Source: Uranotaenia lowii (taxonomy: Eukaryota; Arthropoda; Insecta; Diptera; Culicidae). Taken from it: a DNA stretch of 64,000 bases. A program made the position numbers and the translations under genes. Shown here piece after piece: positions 32,401 to 41,159 of this stretch; the stretch's first letter is position 1, and every line of letters begins with the position of its first letter. The stretch is taken from contig NC_073692.1 in assembly GCF_029784155.1 (NCBI RefSeq), positions 371,818,813 through 371,882,812 on the forward strand. Direction: 5' to 3'. The notes beneath the pieces are model-generated. The model had not been told where the DNA came from and ran no database searches. It worked only from the letters and a program-made list of their open reading frames with translations.

Positions 32401-33815
32401 AGTAGGACAATATCAGGCGCTTGAGATAAGAGGGGTGCAAGGGCTTAAATGATATAGTTTCGAGAAAACGCGCTTTAAAGTTGTGAAGGTGCAATATTTT
32501 TCATATATTTTACGAATCGAGCAGTTTTAATTGAAAAAATTTATAAAAAAATCGAGTTTGGCACCAGATGTACATAGAAACATGAAAAATCGTTGGGTAT
32601 ACTTAACTCAAAATTCATGTTTTAAATGCTTTTCAGTTTATAATAATCATTTTTTATATCTCTCCCTTCCTAGGTTGTTTCAATGATTCCCAGTCGAGGG
32701 CTGGCCGTCCAGGAAATCACCCGGTCACTTCAACTGATCAGCGAGGACAAACGTAGCATCGAGAAGGATCCCAAAACGCTACAGTAAGTCTATATATCCC
32801 CGGAATACCTAATTTATATGTTCTCAAACAAAATGTTAAACGTCGCTCGCTTCCAGGCTCAAGCGCAGCTCCGACAAACCGACCGTTTTCATCATTTCCT
32901 GGCTGGCGGCCAAGCAAAAGCATCTGCAGAAATATGCTAAAATATATATAGACCAGGGCTTCGATGTGATTGTGGCCCAAATCACCCCCTGGCAGTTGCT
33001 GTGGCCCATGAAGGGTTCTCAGGTGCGTTCAGAAACGGATTTGTTAATCAAAAAATTTTCAAATTTAATAATTCTCATTTTCCTAACAGTTGGTGGCAGC
33101 GGAAATTGTGAAGTTCTTGAAGAACAACGAATTCAAAAACGGTCTGATCATTCACGGCTTTTCGGTTGCCGGTTACGTTTGGGGCGAATGTTTGGTGCAC
33201 ATCGCTCGTGATCTAAACCAATACCAGGTGGTGTTGGATCGCGTCAAGGGTCAGATCTGGGACAGTGCGGCAGATATTACGGAAATTTCCGTCGGAGTCC
33301 CGACGGCTCTGTTCCCCCGCAATCCGACGCTTCAAAATGCGTTGCGGAAATATATGCTGTAAGGCGCAGATTGAAATTGTTGAAAGACTTACCATATTTA
33401 GAAAATTTCTCTCCATTTCCATAGTTATCATATGAAAGCGTTCCACGAGCCGGCCACGTCACACTACATCCGGTCCAGCCAAATGTTCCACACCAATCTG
33501 TTGAGATGTCCGGCGCTGTTCCTGGTATCGAAAACCGATCCCGTCGGAACAGAATTGGCCAACGGGCGCGTTCGGGACAGCTGGGAAAGTAGTGGAGTTA
33601 AGGTAAAGTTGTCATTTAGATAATTGTAGTTCAAACCTTACCTAATATCCGGTTCCGTTTCTTCCATCTTGAAGTGTACTTTCAAAGTGTGGGACAGGTC
33701 GCCGCACGTGGGCCACTTCCAGCGGCATCCGGAGGAGTACGTCGAATGTGTGTTCGCCCATCTGCGGCAGCTCGATCTGACTGGAACGAAACAGGCACTC
33801 CGGGCCAAGCTGTAA
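17428..33815 (+). CDS. TMEM53/DUF829-like alpha/beta-hydrolase-fold protein, paralog 2
   Basis: Exons 17428-17652, 32674-32783, 32857-33022, 33090-33358, 33425-33602 and 33675-33815 join in frame to 362 residues; all introns are GT-AG and the first is 15,021 bp. Exon 1 encodes 75 residues that are basic, Ser/Ala-rich and free of acidic residues until about position 40, typical of a mitochondrial presequence. The hydrolase-like core shows FIISWLAAKQKH, GFSVAG at the nucleophile position (the usual last Gly of G-x-S-x-G is Ala), an SKTDP acid and RSPHVGHF with a candidate catalytic His. The protein ends LRAKL, a PTS1-type tripeptide shared with paralog 1. It shares three intron positions and phases with paralog 1 and has one extra intron after GSQ (33023-33089). 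Function beyond membership of DUF829/TMEM53 is not assigned. Confidence 0.85.
18133..18305. repeat. T-rich microsatellite
   Basis: Long T runs punctuated by single G or A residues, as in TTTTTTGTTTTTTG. It lies in intron 1 of paralog 2. Confidence 0.9.
18635..18725. repeat. Short tandem repeat with GCAAAGAGGTTT unit
   Basis: About three degenerate copies of a unit of roughly 33 bp containing CCC-AAAGGGCAAAGAGGTTT. No coding role seen. Confidence 0.5.
19699..20550. mobile_element. Non-autonomous hAT element, 852 bp
   Basis: Starts TAGGCTTGCCAGA and ends TGGCAACCCTA (hAT-type ends), with a perfect 8-bp duplication CCCTAGTG at 19691-19698 and 20551-20558. Both subterminal zones hold repeated AAAAAGCGGGACA units (three on the left, several on the right), candidate transposase-binding sites. 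No transposase. Confidence 0.87.
21229..21800. repeat. Dispersed repeat with perfect 18-bp palindrome, copy 1 (interrupted)
   Basis: Begins TAGCGCCAGCACTAAATTTT and contains the perfect palindrome CGGAAGTCCGGACTTCCG. It resumes after the MITE at 21333-21669 with TGGTCGGAAGTC and GACGTTTATAAATTTTT. Copy 2 starts at 22311. Confidence 0.65.
21333..21669. mobile_element. MITE with CAACGTTGCCACA ends
   Basis: A 337-bp insert whose ends are inverted (CAACGTTGCCACA and TGTGGCAACGTTG). Flanks ATTATATG and ATTTATGT may be a decayed 8-bp duplication (hAT-like). It interrupts the palindrome repeat. Confidence 0.7.
21936..22085. repeat. Fragment with AAATCAGGCA repeats (hAT-end-like)
   Basis: Several AAATCAGGCA units end in CACTGGCATCTCTGG. 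The layout resembles subterminal arrays of insect hAT elements. Only one end is recognisable. Confidence 0.45.
22311..22480. repeat. Dispersed repeat with 18-bp palindrome, copy 2
   Basis: Same order as copy 1: TAGCGCCAGCACTAAATTTT, CGGAAGTCCGGACTTCCG, TGGTCGGAAGTC, then GACGTTTCTAAAATTTTTAT, without the internal MITE. Ends not defined. Confidence 0.65.
22729..23308 (+). mobile_element. 5'-truncated LINE or SINE retroposon with 23-bp target duplication
   Basis: A 23-bp perfect direct repeat (22706-22728 and 23309-23331, containing GACTTTGTTGAGTTTGTGA) brackets a 580-bp insert that ends in an AAGCT-repeat tail. Long target duplication plus simple tail means target-primed reverse transcription. 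A diverged relative of the internal part lies at about 48060-48150. Confidence 0.82.
23332..24416. other. Intronic sequence, nothing recognised
   Basis: AT-rich with no conserved reading frame, repeat pair or terminal structure that I can support. Confidence 0.5.
24417..26346. mobile_element. Pogo/Tigger-like non-autonomous element with nested MITE
   Basis: TA target sites (24415-24416 and 26347-26348) bracket inverted ends starting CAGGTCGGACTCGATTATCC. The left subterminal region repeats TCGATTATCCGG four times, and the right end repeats it in both orientations; these are probable transposase-binding sites. The 1.93-kb interior has no transposase and includes a MITE at 24721-25111. Confidence 0.85.
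24721..25111. mobile_element. MITE with AGGCCGGAACAAAT ends, copy 1
   Basis: Inverted ends AGGCTGGAGCAAAT and ATTTGTTCCGGCCT run about 37 bp to CTTCTTTTGTCAC, next to C-rich tracts. Nested in the pogo-like element. An inverse-oriented copy lies at 28938-29306. Confidence 0.75.
26349..28100. other. Intronic AT-rich stretch with degenerate ATTCAGA repeats
   Basis: Apart from recurring AATTCAGA/GATTCAGA words at 26820-27580, no gene or element is recognised. Confidence 0.5.
28115..28240. repeat. hAT-end-like fragment
   Basis: Starts AGCTTGCCAGATTGTCC and includes CCCGGATA and CCTGGATTTT motifs, matching the style of hAT subterminal repeats. Only one end is visible. Confidence 0.35.
28668..28751 (+). 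mobile_element. tRNA-like SINE head
   Basis: A-box-like GAGTTGGCACCGTGGTAAGA and B-box-like AGTTCAAATC are spaced as in a tRNA and followed by a T10 run. The acceptor and T stems do not pair, so it is a SINE head or tRNA relic rather than a working tRNA. Confidence 0.5.
28938..29306. mobile_element. MITE with GTTCCGGCCT end, copy 2 (inverse)
   Basis: The right half reads GACAAAAGAAGAAATTG to GTTCCGGCCT and the body matches the reverse complement of 24721-25111. Its left terminus is shortened after CCTTCTTTTGTCACTCGG. Confidence 0.7.
29345..29525 (-). repeat. Single inverted unit of the CTCGAGAACT satellite
   Basis: The reverse complement reads CTCGAGAGCTGCTCAAGCAA followed by ATGGAACCAAATTTGGCATG, the same unit as the plus-strand array at 31130-32480. 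Confidence 0.55.
29890..30880. repeat. Degenerate repeats carrying TTCACGTCAC
   Basis: The word TTCACGTCAC (or a one-base variant) recurs near 29900, 30065, 30490, 30690 and 30866 in otherwise diverged AT-rich sequence, four times as GAATTCAC[GA]TCACAA. Confidence 0.55.
31130..32480. repeat. Degenerate satellite-like array, unit roughly 150-200 bp
   Basis: Units repeat the order CTCGAGAACTTATC, CAAATGGAACCAAATTTGG, GAGAAATGTTTCTATG, CTCC-rich to G-rich block, then CAATTTTTTTGCAT. About six copies are recognisable, all diverged. A solo LTR is inserted in one unit. Confidence 0.65.
31468..31704. mobile_element. Solo LTR, 237 bp, inside the satellite
   Basis: Starts TGTTGTAATAAATAGG and ends CCTCCCAACA (TG...CA), flanked by GCTTG on both sides (31463-31467 and 31705-31709). 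Removing it restores the satellite unit. Orientation and family are not resolved. Confidence 0.75.
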
Positions 33816-34898
33816 TAATCACTGTTTTAGTTCTGTGATACTTAAATGAACGAAAAAAGTGTTATGACAAACAAACAAAAATGTCGAAATTTCGTTATTC
33901 TGGGTGCATCTATTGGTTATCAGACGAGATAATTGGGTAAAATTTATCGTTTCTTTTATTCATTTTGGTTTTTCGAAAAAAAGGTTCTATCAATTGTTCT
34001 GGTCAACTCAATCCTCATCATAACTAACAGATGCTCCCATTATGACAATCATGGGAAATTTCTCTCAACAAGGCAGGACACCGTATTGTTTTGATTCCTT
34101 TTTCTTTTGAATCCCCACAATCAATAACATGTAGTATCATCCTACAATACAACAATAATCTGCACTTTTCAAAGGCAGTAGGTACCAATATGTTTCTTAA
34201 ACGCTGATATATAGACTTAGTTTTTCAGAGTGGCTAAATAAACGTTTGCAATCCCTGATAAGTTCAACAGTTGACCAATTTCTCATTTGTACAGGGTACC
34301 TGCAATCATTCGGTGGGGTAAAAACGATGTATTCATTAATAGTTGACTACCTACCTTTCAATTGGAATAAAAATAAAGATTAGACTAGTAAAACTGCCCA
34401 GTTCTTGTCAATGTACATCCGAACTTAAAGATCCTAACATCCATCCTCACCCCCATAAATGGTATTGAAAAAGGTAAAATTTTCCGAATTGAACGATATT
34501 GTCCAAAGAAAAGTAAAAAGTAAATTCAACAAGAATTGGCGTACCCTCGGTACATTTAAACTTTGTAAAAGTAAAAGGCTTTAATAAACTAGTTGTAAAT
34601 AAAAAAAATTGGCGCGACGAGACAAAAAAAACTCGTAGTAGATTTGTTGGCTAGTTCAAGTTTGATTTAATCATCAGCAGCACGGTAATACCGGGATTGG
34701 TTTACTACTGGTCATAGGTGCAAAGAGCTATGTAGCATGCAGCGCGCGACTTTTAAGCCGATTCTAACAGCCCGAAGTGCAAAATGATTCTTTCTCCCTT
34801 ACGAACAAAACGTCGTCTCCAAGAAAAAGTCAGCCGTGCGATATAATCCTTTGACTGCACGTTCCGAAAAATCTTGCAAGTCCAAAAATAAAATCACT
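33816..34898 (+). other. 3' UTR and downstream flank of paralog 2
   Basis: Candidate AATAAA signals lie near 34230, 34368 and 34595. No further gene is seen before the Tc1 element. Confidence 0.45.
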
Positions 34899-35190
34899 TA
34901 CAGTCAATCGCAAAATTGATCGTACACCCATTACTCATCCTTGAATTTAGAGTTTTTCGGGGTTTAACAGTAAATAAGTAAAAACAACTTCAATCCATTG
35001 AAAAATACCTCCTTTTAACTCTTTAACTGTAAAAAGAAAAATACAAATTATTTACATTTTCACTTCATATTTGAAACACAAAAAAACACCATTTCAGATG
35101 TGGCAAAATTGATCGTACAGTACTACTTTTTCTTAAAATTTCAATAAAAATCAATTCATAGAAAGTAACAAATATTATAAAACAACTAAA

Positions 35191-36223
35191 TTAGTATTTG
35201 GCATGACCGTCTTTGGCATCTAGCACTGCTTGCAAGCGTCGTGGCATCCATTCAACGAGGTTTTTGATAACACTAGATGGAATGTTCTCCCAGATCTCCT
35301 TAATCGCCGTTCCGAGTTCTGCCTTGTTCCTACAATTTTTATTTTTCAGGCGATTCTTGTCCTCCGATCAGAGGTGTTCTATCGGGTTCAGATCGAGAGA
35401 CTGCGGAGGCGTTTTGAAATGGTCAGGGGTATTATACAGCAACCAACCCCGTACGACAATAGCGGTATGTTTGAGGTCATTATCTTGTTGGAAGTAGTAT
35501 TCACGAGGTAGACCCAATTTATTCACGGAAGGCGGCAGGTTACGTTTGAGGGTGTTCAAAAAACCCATCTTGTCCATCGTTGAGTCAATGAATTCCATGA
35601 TTCCAGGTCCAGAGGCCGACATTGAGCCCCACAACATCTGGTTGCCGCCACCGAGTTTTACATTTGGGACCAAATTTTTGGGCTGGAGCTCCATTCCAGG
35701 TTTTCTCCGCACCATTTGCCATTCATCTGATCCGAAAAGGTTCATTTTTGTTTTGTTGGTAAATAGAACTTTGTTCCAGATGTCTTTAGGCTTATTAACA
35801 TAAGCCTGTAAGCTTTAGCGAACTCCAGTCGTTGTATTTCATTTTTCCCATTGAGATAAAGGGCTTCTTACAGGCTACACGATCTCTCAAACCGATGCTG
35901 TGCGCTACCTTCCGGACAGTTCGCTGACAGCTCTTCCGATGGTCTCAGCGACTTCAGTGGCCAATTTCGGAATACTTGTTTTAGGTTTCCTTTTCAGAGT
36001 TCGCACAATTACCCATTCATCTGTAGAAGTCAAGATGCGTTTTCGTACTCTTCCAGCGATATTTTTCACGGTTCCTTCGTATTTCCACTTTTTGATAATA
36101 TACTGCACTGTAGGGTGGGTTCGCTCGACAGATTCTGCTATTTCCCGCAATGACTTTCCGCGACAACACATACTTTTATCAACGATCGTGTCGCAATTCC
36201 GTTTCCTTGCGCTTGTTTACCAT
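35191..36223 (-). pseudogene. Tc1 (DD34E) transposase pseudogene
   Basis: From an ATG at 36223 to a stop at 35191 the frame could encode about 344 residues, the usual Tc1 length. The N-terminal helix-turn-helix part (GKSLREIAESVERTHPTVQ) and the catalytic core are recognisable. The first catalytic Asp (normally in FTDESKF) reads Asn in FTNKTKM. The second Asp (FQQDND) and the Glu (NPIEHL) remain. There is a frameshift about 12 codons in, a disrupted stretch at about 35745-35905, and a nonsense TGA where EHLW is expected. It would have cut and pasted the surrounding element; now it is inactive by several independent lesions. Confidence 0.88.
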
Positions 36224-36279
36224 TTTGATCATAACTCTTCGAAATTCAGCAAAAAAAACAAACATAAACACTGCCCAAG

Positions 36280-37406
36280 GGACTGTTCACTAATTACGTA
36301 AGCACATAGGGGGGTGGGGGGGTTTCCCTTTTGCTTACGATCTCTTACTAGGGGGGTAGGGGGGGTTTCCAAAAACATTACGTAAGAAATGTTACATTAA
36401 AAATTCATCACAGCTACAACCACACGAAACCATATTACTCAGGTTTTTTTTACTCACTACCTATTTTTTGATTAATTTTGATGTTATGATATTTTTCTTT
36501 TAATATCTTTGAATTAAAAAAAATTACAGGTTCTATAAAATTTATAGAGAACCAATTCAAATCAACATGCCATCGAAAACACTAAATCACATTATTTTAA
36601 AAGATTGTCGCTTTTCGCTTTCTACCATAACAACATTTTTAATTGAGAATTTTATAGAAACAAAATGAAAAATGGCACGTTGTGACATCACGATTTGAAT
36701 CCATCATATTTAGAAAATGACTTCATCCAGAAAATTGTTTGAAAATCAATATAAGGCGCTTTAAATAATGAATTTCTAGACAGGTTTTTCAGTGATAGAC
36801 ACTACCAACTCTAAATTTTACAAACGATTTACCAAAAAGACCCTAAAATTTAATCGCTTACCGCTGAACGAGTCTGGGCTTTGAGGTTAGTTGACGACGT
36901 GATTATCGTTAAACATTTTTGCCCCAATTCTAGTAGTATAGAATTATATTTTTTAAGATTTTCATGGTTTTTCAGGAAATAAACATAACAATTTTTTATG
37001 GTACCTTATGCTCACCTGATCTCTCTTTTTTAAATAGGAATTTAGAATTTACATTGTATATTCGATTGTGGAAACTTATTGAAAATAATTGTAACCCCAA
37101 ACATGCTACGTCTTGGATAATGTTTTCTTTAATCGTTTATGACATTTCATCTGTTGTTTTGTATAGATTGTGCTTTTCAAATAAAGTTTTTTAATCTTAC
37201 TTAAAAAGTGCTTTGCTCTGTAGCAGGTACGTTACATTTTTAATATTTTCAATCTATTTTTGAAAAAAACGTGTCAGTTTCTCAAAGAATAAAAAAAATG
37301 TAAGATCTTACTAGGGGGGGTTTTGAAAAATCTTACTTTGTCTTACCAGAGGGGGAGGGAGGGTTGAAAATTTCCAAAATCGTGCTTACGTATTTAGTGA
37401 ACGGCC
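36280..37406. mobile_element. 1.1-kb MITE with GG[AC]C[TC]GTTCACTAA ends, nested in Tc1
   Basis: Ends GGACTGTTCACTAATTACGT and its inverted counterpart ACGTATTTAGTGAACGGCC are flanked by a perfect CCCAAG duplication (36274-36279 and 37407-37412). G-rich tracts with GTAAGATCTTACTAGGGGGG lie just inside both ends. No transposase. Confidence 0.83.
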
Positions 37407-37735
37407 CCCAAGTAGCTGCTGGGTGTTGACATGAAACACTGACAAAAAAAACTTTCGCTTATCCACATTGGTATTGTTTACACATCAAACATTTCAGGTT
37501 AAATAAAAGGTGTACGATCAATTTTGCATACCTCTCATTTGGGATTTTTATCAACTTTTTGAGTTAAAAAATAAGCACAACATATTTTTCAAAATCGTTG
37601 CGATCAGATAAATAGCTAAATTTGTAAACAATAAATGTGCATCAAAATCATAAATGTTGAACCATTTTTTCACACCTAATAAATGAAAAGAGTTAGTAAA
37701 ACATGTGTGTACGATTAATTTTGCGATTGACTGTA

Positions 37736-38150
37736 AGTCGAAAAAAGCATCATTTCCCGCACGGTAAAAAAGACAAGGTAGGCTACTCCCACGAGTAAAC
37801 AACTCGTTTGAATGTAAACAAGTGACGTCATTGCTATCTTCGAACAGCGTGCATCGCAGTATCGGTAATGAAGGCAATAAGCTTCGCACGCGTAAGAGAA
37901 TGCTGCAAACACCGAGGCTCACTTGATGGAGCCAAAAGACTTCACAGTCACAGCTTTACGCCTCATGACGATGAAAGATCTCAACCCTGGTTCCCACGCA
38001 CTACTCAGCAACTGTAAAATAGACGAATATTCTCTTTACCGTGCTATAATTACGGAAAACGCATGTCGAGTATAAAAACTGTGCTACTTCCAAAATCCTT
38101 TTAAAATTTTTAATTTGGGACTACAGATCATCTCTGAAATTTGAAACAAG
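37736..38150. other. Intergenic stretch, nothing recognised
   Basis: A GC-richer non-coding region without a supported frame or repeat pair. Confidence 0.45.
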
Positions 38151-38154
38151 TAGA

Positions 38155-38354
38155 CATGAAATCTGAGACCTGAGACCTGAGACATGAAATGTGCAACCTG
38201 ACACTTGAAACCTGAGACAGGGAACCTGAGGCCTGAGGCATGATAACTCAGACATGATACCTGACTCATGAGGCTTGAGACCTGAGCGAGATCTGATACC
38301 TGAGACATGATGCATAGAATATTAAACGTGAGGCATGAGACAGTAGACTGGAGG
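38155..38354. repeat. Degenerate GAGACCTGAGACATGA minisatellite
   Basis: Units of 7-14 bp built from GAGACATGA, GAGACCTGA and GAAACCTGA repeat for about 200 bp up to the MITE insertion. The reverse-complement type (CATCTCACGTCTCA) continues at 38985-39170 beyond the MITE. Confidence 0.75.
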
Positions 38355-38360
38355 AGTAAG

Positions 38361-38853
38361 GGGCCGTCCACATACCACGTGGACAACTTAGGGGGGGAGG
38401 GGGGTATGGAAATGTCCACTCTTGTCCACGGAGAGGGGGGTAGGGGTTTGGGTCATGTCCACGTGGACATACTTACTTTCAAAATATTTTCTAAAGGTGA
38501 ATAAGTATTAGGATGTTTAAATCAAAATCTATAAAAAATTCAAAGCTCTCCAGTTTAAGTTTATACAACTAGTAGCTACTTGAAAGCATGTCATAAATAT
38601 GATAATTTAGAAATTTTAAATTTTTAAAATTATTTTATATCAGGAAATGATTAACCGGTTTTTTTTTAAATTCGTCATTTCAATAACAAAAAGGCAAAAA
38701 GTGATGTTTTCTATTTAGACAAAACAATTCTAATCTGTCCACGTGGACATCCGGGGAGGGGGTTAGGGGTTTGCCAAATGTCCACGCTTGTCCACGGAGG
38801 GGGGAAGGGGGTCAAAAATCTATTTTTTCTGTCCACGTGGTATCAGAACGGCC
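38361..38853. mobile_element. 493-bp MITE with GTCCACGTGG ends
   Basis: Begins GGGCCGTCCACATACCACGT and ends with its inverse ACGTGGTATCAGAACGGCC, flanked by AGTAAG on both sides (38355-38360 and 38854-38859). Palindromic GTCCACGTGGAC and G-rich tracts repeat near both ends. A partial copy lies at 43587-43690. Confidence 0.83.
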
Positions 38854-38984
38854 AGTAAGACGTGAGAAATTTCATAATTTTTTTTGACCCTGCGTTTACA
38901 CGGTTCTGTCGATTGAGGTTAAGCGCAATTGATTGATCTACCTATCTTGCAAACTTATTGCATCTCCTGCTTTCCTATATCACT

Positions 38985-39170
38985 TCACATGATAAACATC
39001 TCACGTCTCACTTCTCATATCTCAAGTCTCACGTATTACTTCTCACATATTACGTCTTTTGTCTCACTTCGCACATATCACTCATGTCGCATATCTCATG
39101 ACTCAGATCTCAATTCTCATGTTTCAGATCGCACGTCTCCAGTGTCAGGCCTTAGGACTCAGGCTAATAA
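38985..39170. repeat. TCTCACGTCTCA minisatellite (opposite polarity)
   Basis: Degenerate CATCTCACGTCTCACTTCTCAT-like units, the reverse complement of the array at 38155-38354. Confidence 0.7.
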
Positions 39171-39380
39171 AATCCGATTTATACCGACAGACTAAAACTG
39201 TTAACAAAACGATTTGATTGGAATTTTTTTTAACGATTTTTACGACAAATCGACACGCTATACCAATTAATGCATGCATCTGTGACGCAATAATTGATCA
39301 GTTTATTTAACGTAACGATGAACAGCAGAGCTTATGTACTTCACATAGGCCAAGTTTAATGCATTATTTTAATTATTATT

Positions 39381-39490
39381 GTTATTGAAAAACTTATCCG
39401 GTACAAATGTGTTCGATGTTTACTCTTGGGCTCGAACTTACGGACATCGGCTCAGGAGGCAACTTCCTTGCCAACTGAGCTATATCACAA
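39381..39490 (-). mobile_element. tRNA-derived SINE, copy 2
   Basis: The reverse complement carries the same A box (TATAGCTCAGTTGGCAAG), B box (AAGTTCGAGCCC) and body GAGTAAACATCGAAC as 8041-8225, and ends in an AAT-rich tail. Confidence 0.82.
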
Positions 39491-39862
39491 GCACATAATG
39501 ATTCTACAATTCACGTTTTGCTGTCATGAGGATTTGCGTTTGCATAAGACAATCTGTGAAGCGTTTACTGGGTTTCGAATGATGGGAAGGTAGAGTTGAT
39601 TTTGCTTCCCGCGAGAATAATTTCTGTTAAGGAAGCTACTTGGCTATGGTTTACAGTTATTAACCATCGGATGTTGCAGAATCAGATTTAATGGAAATAT
39701 GATTCAATTTTATTTCTGATGTAAGTTTTCAGCTTGCTTTTGAATTTTCGTGGGTTTCTTTCTTCTCTGAGGTTTTGGGTACTGAGTTAAAAAAGACCTT
39801 GCTATAGTAAGGCAAGGCTTTCCTTGACATTTCGCTGTTGGGTCTACTAATTGAGGGGCGGC

Positions 39863-40797
39863 TTAATTACGAAGCTCATACGCGTGGTTGGGTTGCTCGT
39901 ACACTACGTTGTTATGTATCAGTTGGTCGTTCAAATACAAGTGGATTATCGATGTGGCTTGTAGGTCTCTGAGAGCCTGAATTGGAATTCTACTGTCGTC
40001 AGCTTCAGAATACAAGTTTTTTCTAGGGTACAACCAAGGACGATTGTAGACAGCGGTTCTGAGCTACTTGAAGTTTTTTTAAGTGAGTATTTGTTGCGGC
40101 ACCCCAAATGAATACTAGATACTGTAGTTTTGATTGTACGAACGCCTGGTACAATACGGTCAGCTGTTAGTTTTCTGGGGACGAATCTTTTCTTTCTCCA
40201 CAATAAACCACAGGTTGAACTAATTTGTATCAGGAGCTTTTGAATGTGGGAATTCTATTTCAGATTGTAATCGATGTCAAGACCTCTATATGTATAATGA
40301 TTTACTTTTTCAATTGGTATTGAGTTCACTATCAAATCTTGGTGCGCTCCTTCGGGTCTTCTGGGTGTTGTTAAAACTATGTATTTTGATTCATAAGGTA
40401 CAATGACAGAAGATTTTCGTCGAAGTAACTACTTAAGATTTCCATGTCATTCCACATACTTCTGATTATTGTGAAAGAGTCGTAACCAGTGTAAAAAAGG
40501 GATGTATCGTTAGCAAACAAACGTGGCTTCCCGGTTATATTCAGTTTAGGCAGATCATTCACATACACAAGAAATAGAAGCGGTCCGAGATTACTTCCTT
40601 GTGGAACTCTTACTTTTAAAAGTTGGATACTGTTTTGTACTCCGTTGATAGATACAAACTGACTTCTACCAGTTAGAAAACTTTTCATCAATTCCAGAGG
40701 TTTCCCGTGTATGCCATAATATGCAAGCTTTTCAATCAAGATTTCATGGTTTATGGTGTCAAACGCCTTTTTCAAGTCTAGGAAAATCGATGAGAAA
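39863..40797 (-). pseudogene. 5'-truncated LINE reverse transcriptase (L2/CR1-like), dead
   Basis: The minus strand begins abruptly at FLDLKKAFDTINHE, runs through RVPQGSNLGPLLFLVYVNDL and a catalytic box reading FANDTSLF, where FADD is expected, then a thumb region and C-terminal tail ending YELRN-stop near 39863. The loss of the first catalytic Asp and frameshifts near 40377 and 40200 make it inactive. The palm pattern is that of the L2/CR1/Jockey group; the exact clade is not decided. Confidence 0.78.
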
Positions 40798-41159
40798 AAC
40801 CATAATCGTTAAAGGGAGTATAAGATCGATTCTCCAAGGAAGGCAATTTAGAGTAGGTACCTAAATTAATTAAAAAACATCGTATAGGCTACCTACCATT
40901 GGAAATAACTTTTTGTACCAAATGATAAATCAAGGGGCTCGAAAAATTATCTTTTCTAAAAGGCGTCTTCAACTTAGGTTGATAAGATATTAGACAAAGT
41001 TTTATCTCTTCTATTTTTTTTCTGAAGACTTACCAATAACAGTCTAATAATAACATCGCGTGATTTGCCTCCATTTCATATCAGCACGTCTGCCAACCTT
41101 CAACTGATTTTAAATCTTCGACTTAAGATAACGGACACCCGCCGCCGCCGTCGTCGATA

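Larger units (their letters stand above)
34901..37733 (-). mobile_element. Tc1-like transposon of the IR/DR type with nested MITE
   Basis: TA duplications (34899-34900 and 37734-37735) flank inverted ends CAGTCAATCGCAAAATTGAT. A second, inner copy of GCAAAATTGATCGTAC lies about 200 bp inside each end (35103-35118 and 37511-37528), the inverted/direct repeat layout known from Sleeping Beauty-type Tc1 elements. Without the MITE (36280-37406) the element is about 1.7 kb, a normal Tc1 size. Confidence 0.9.
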
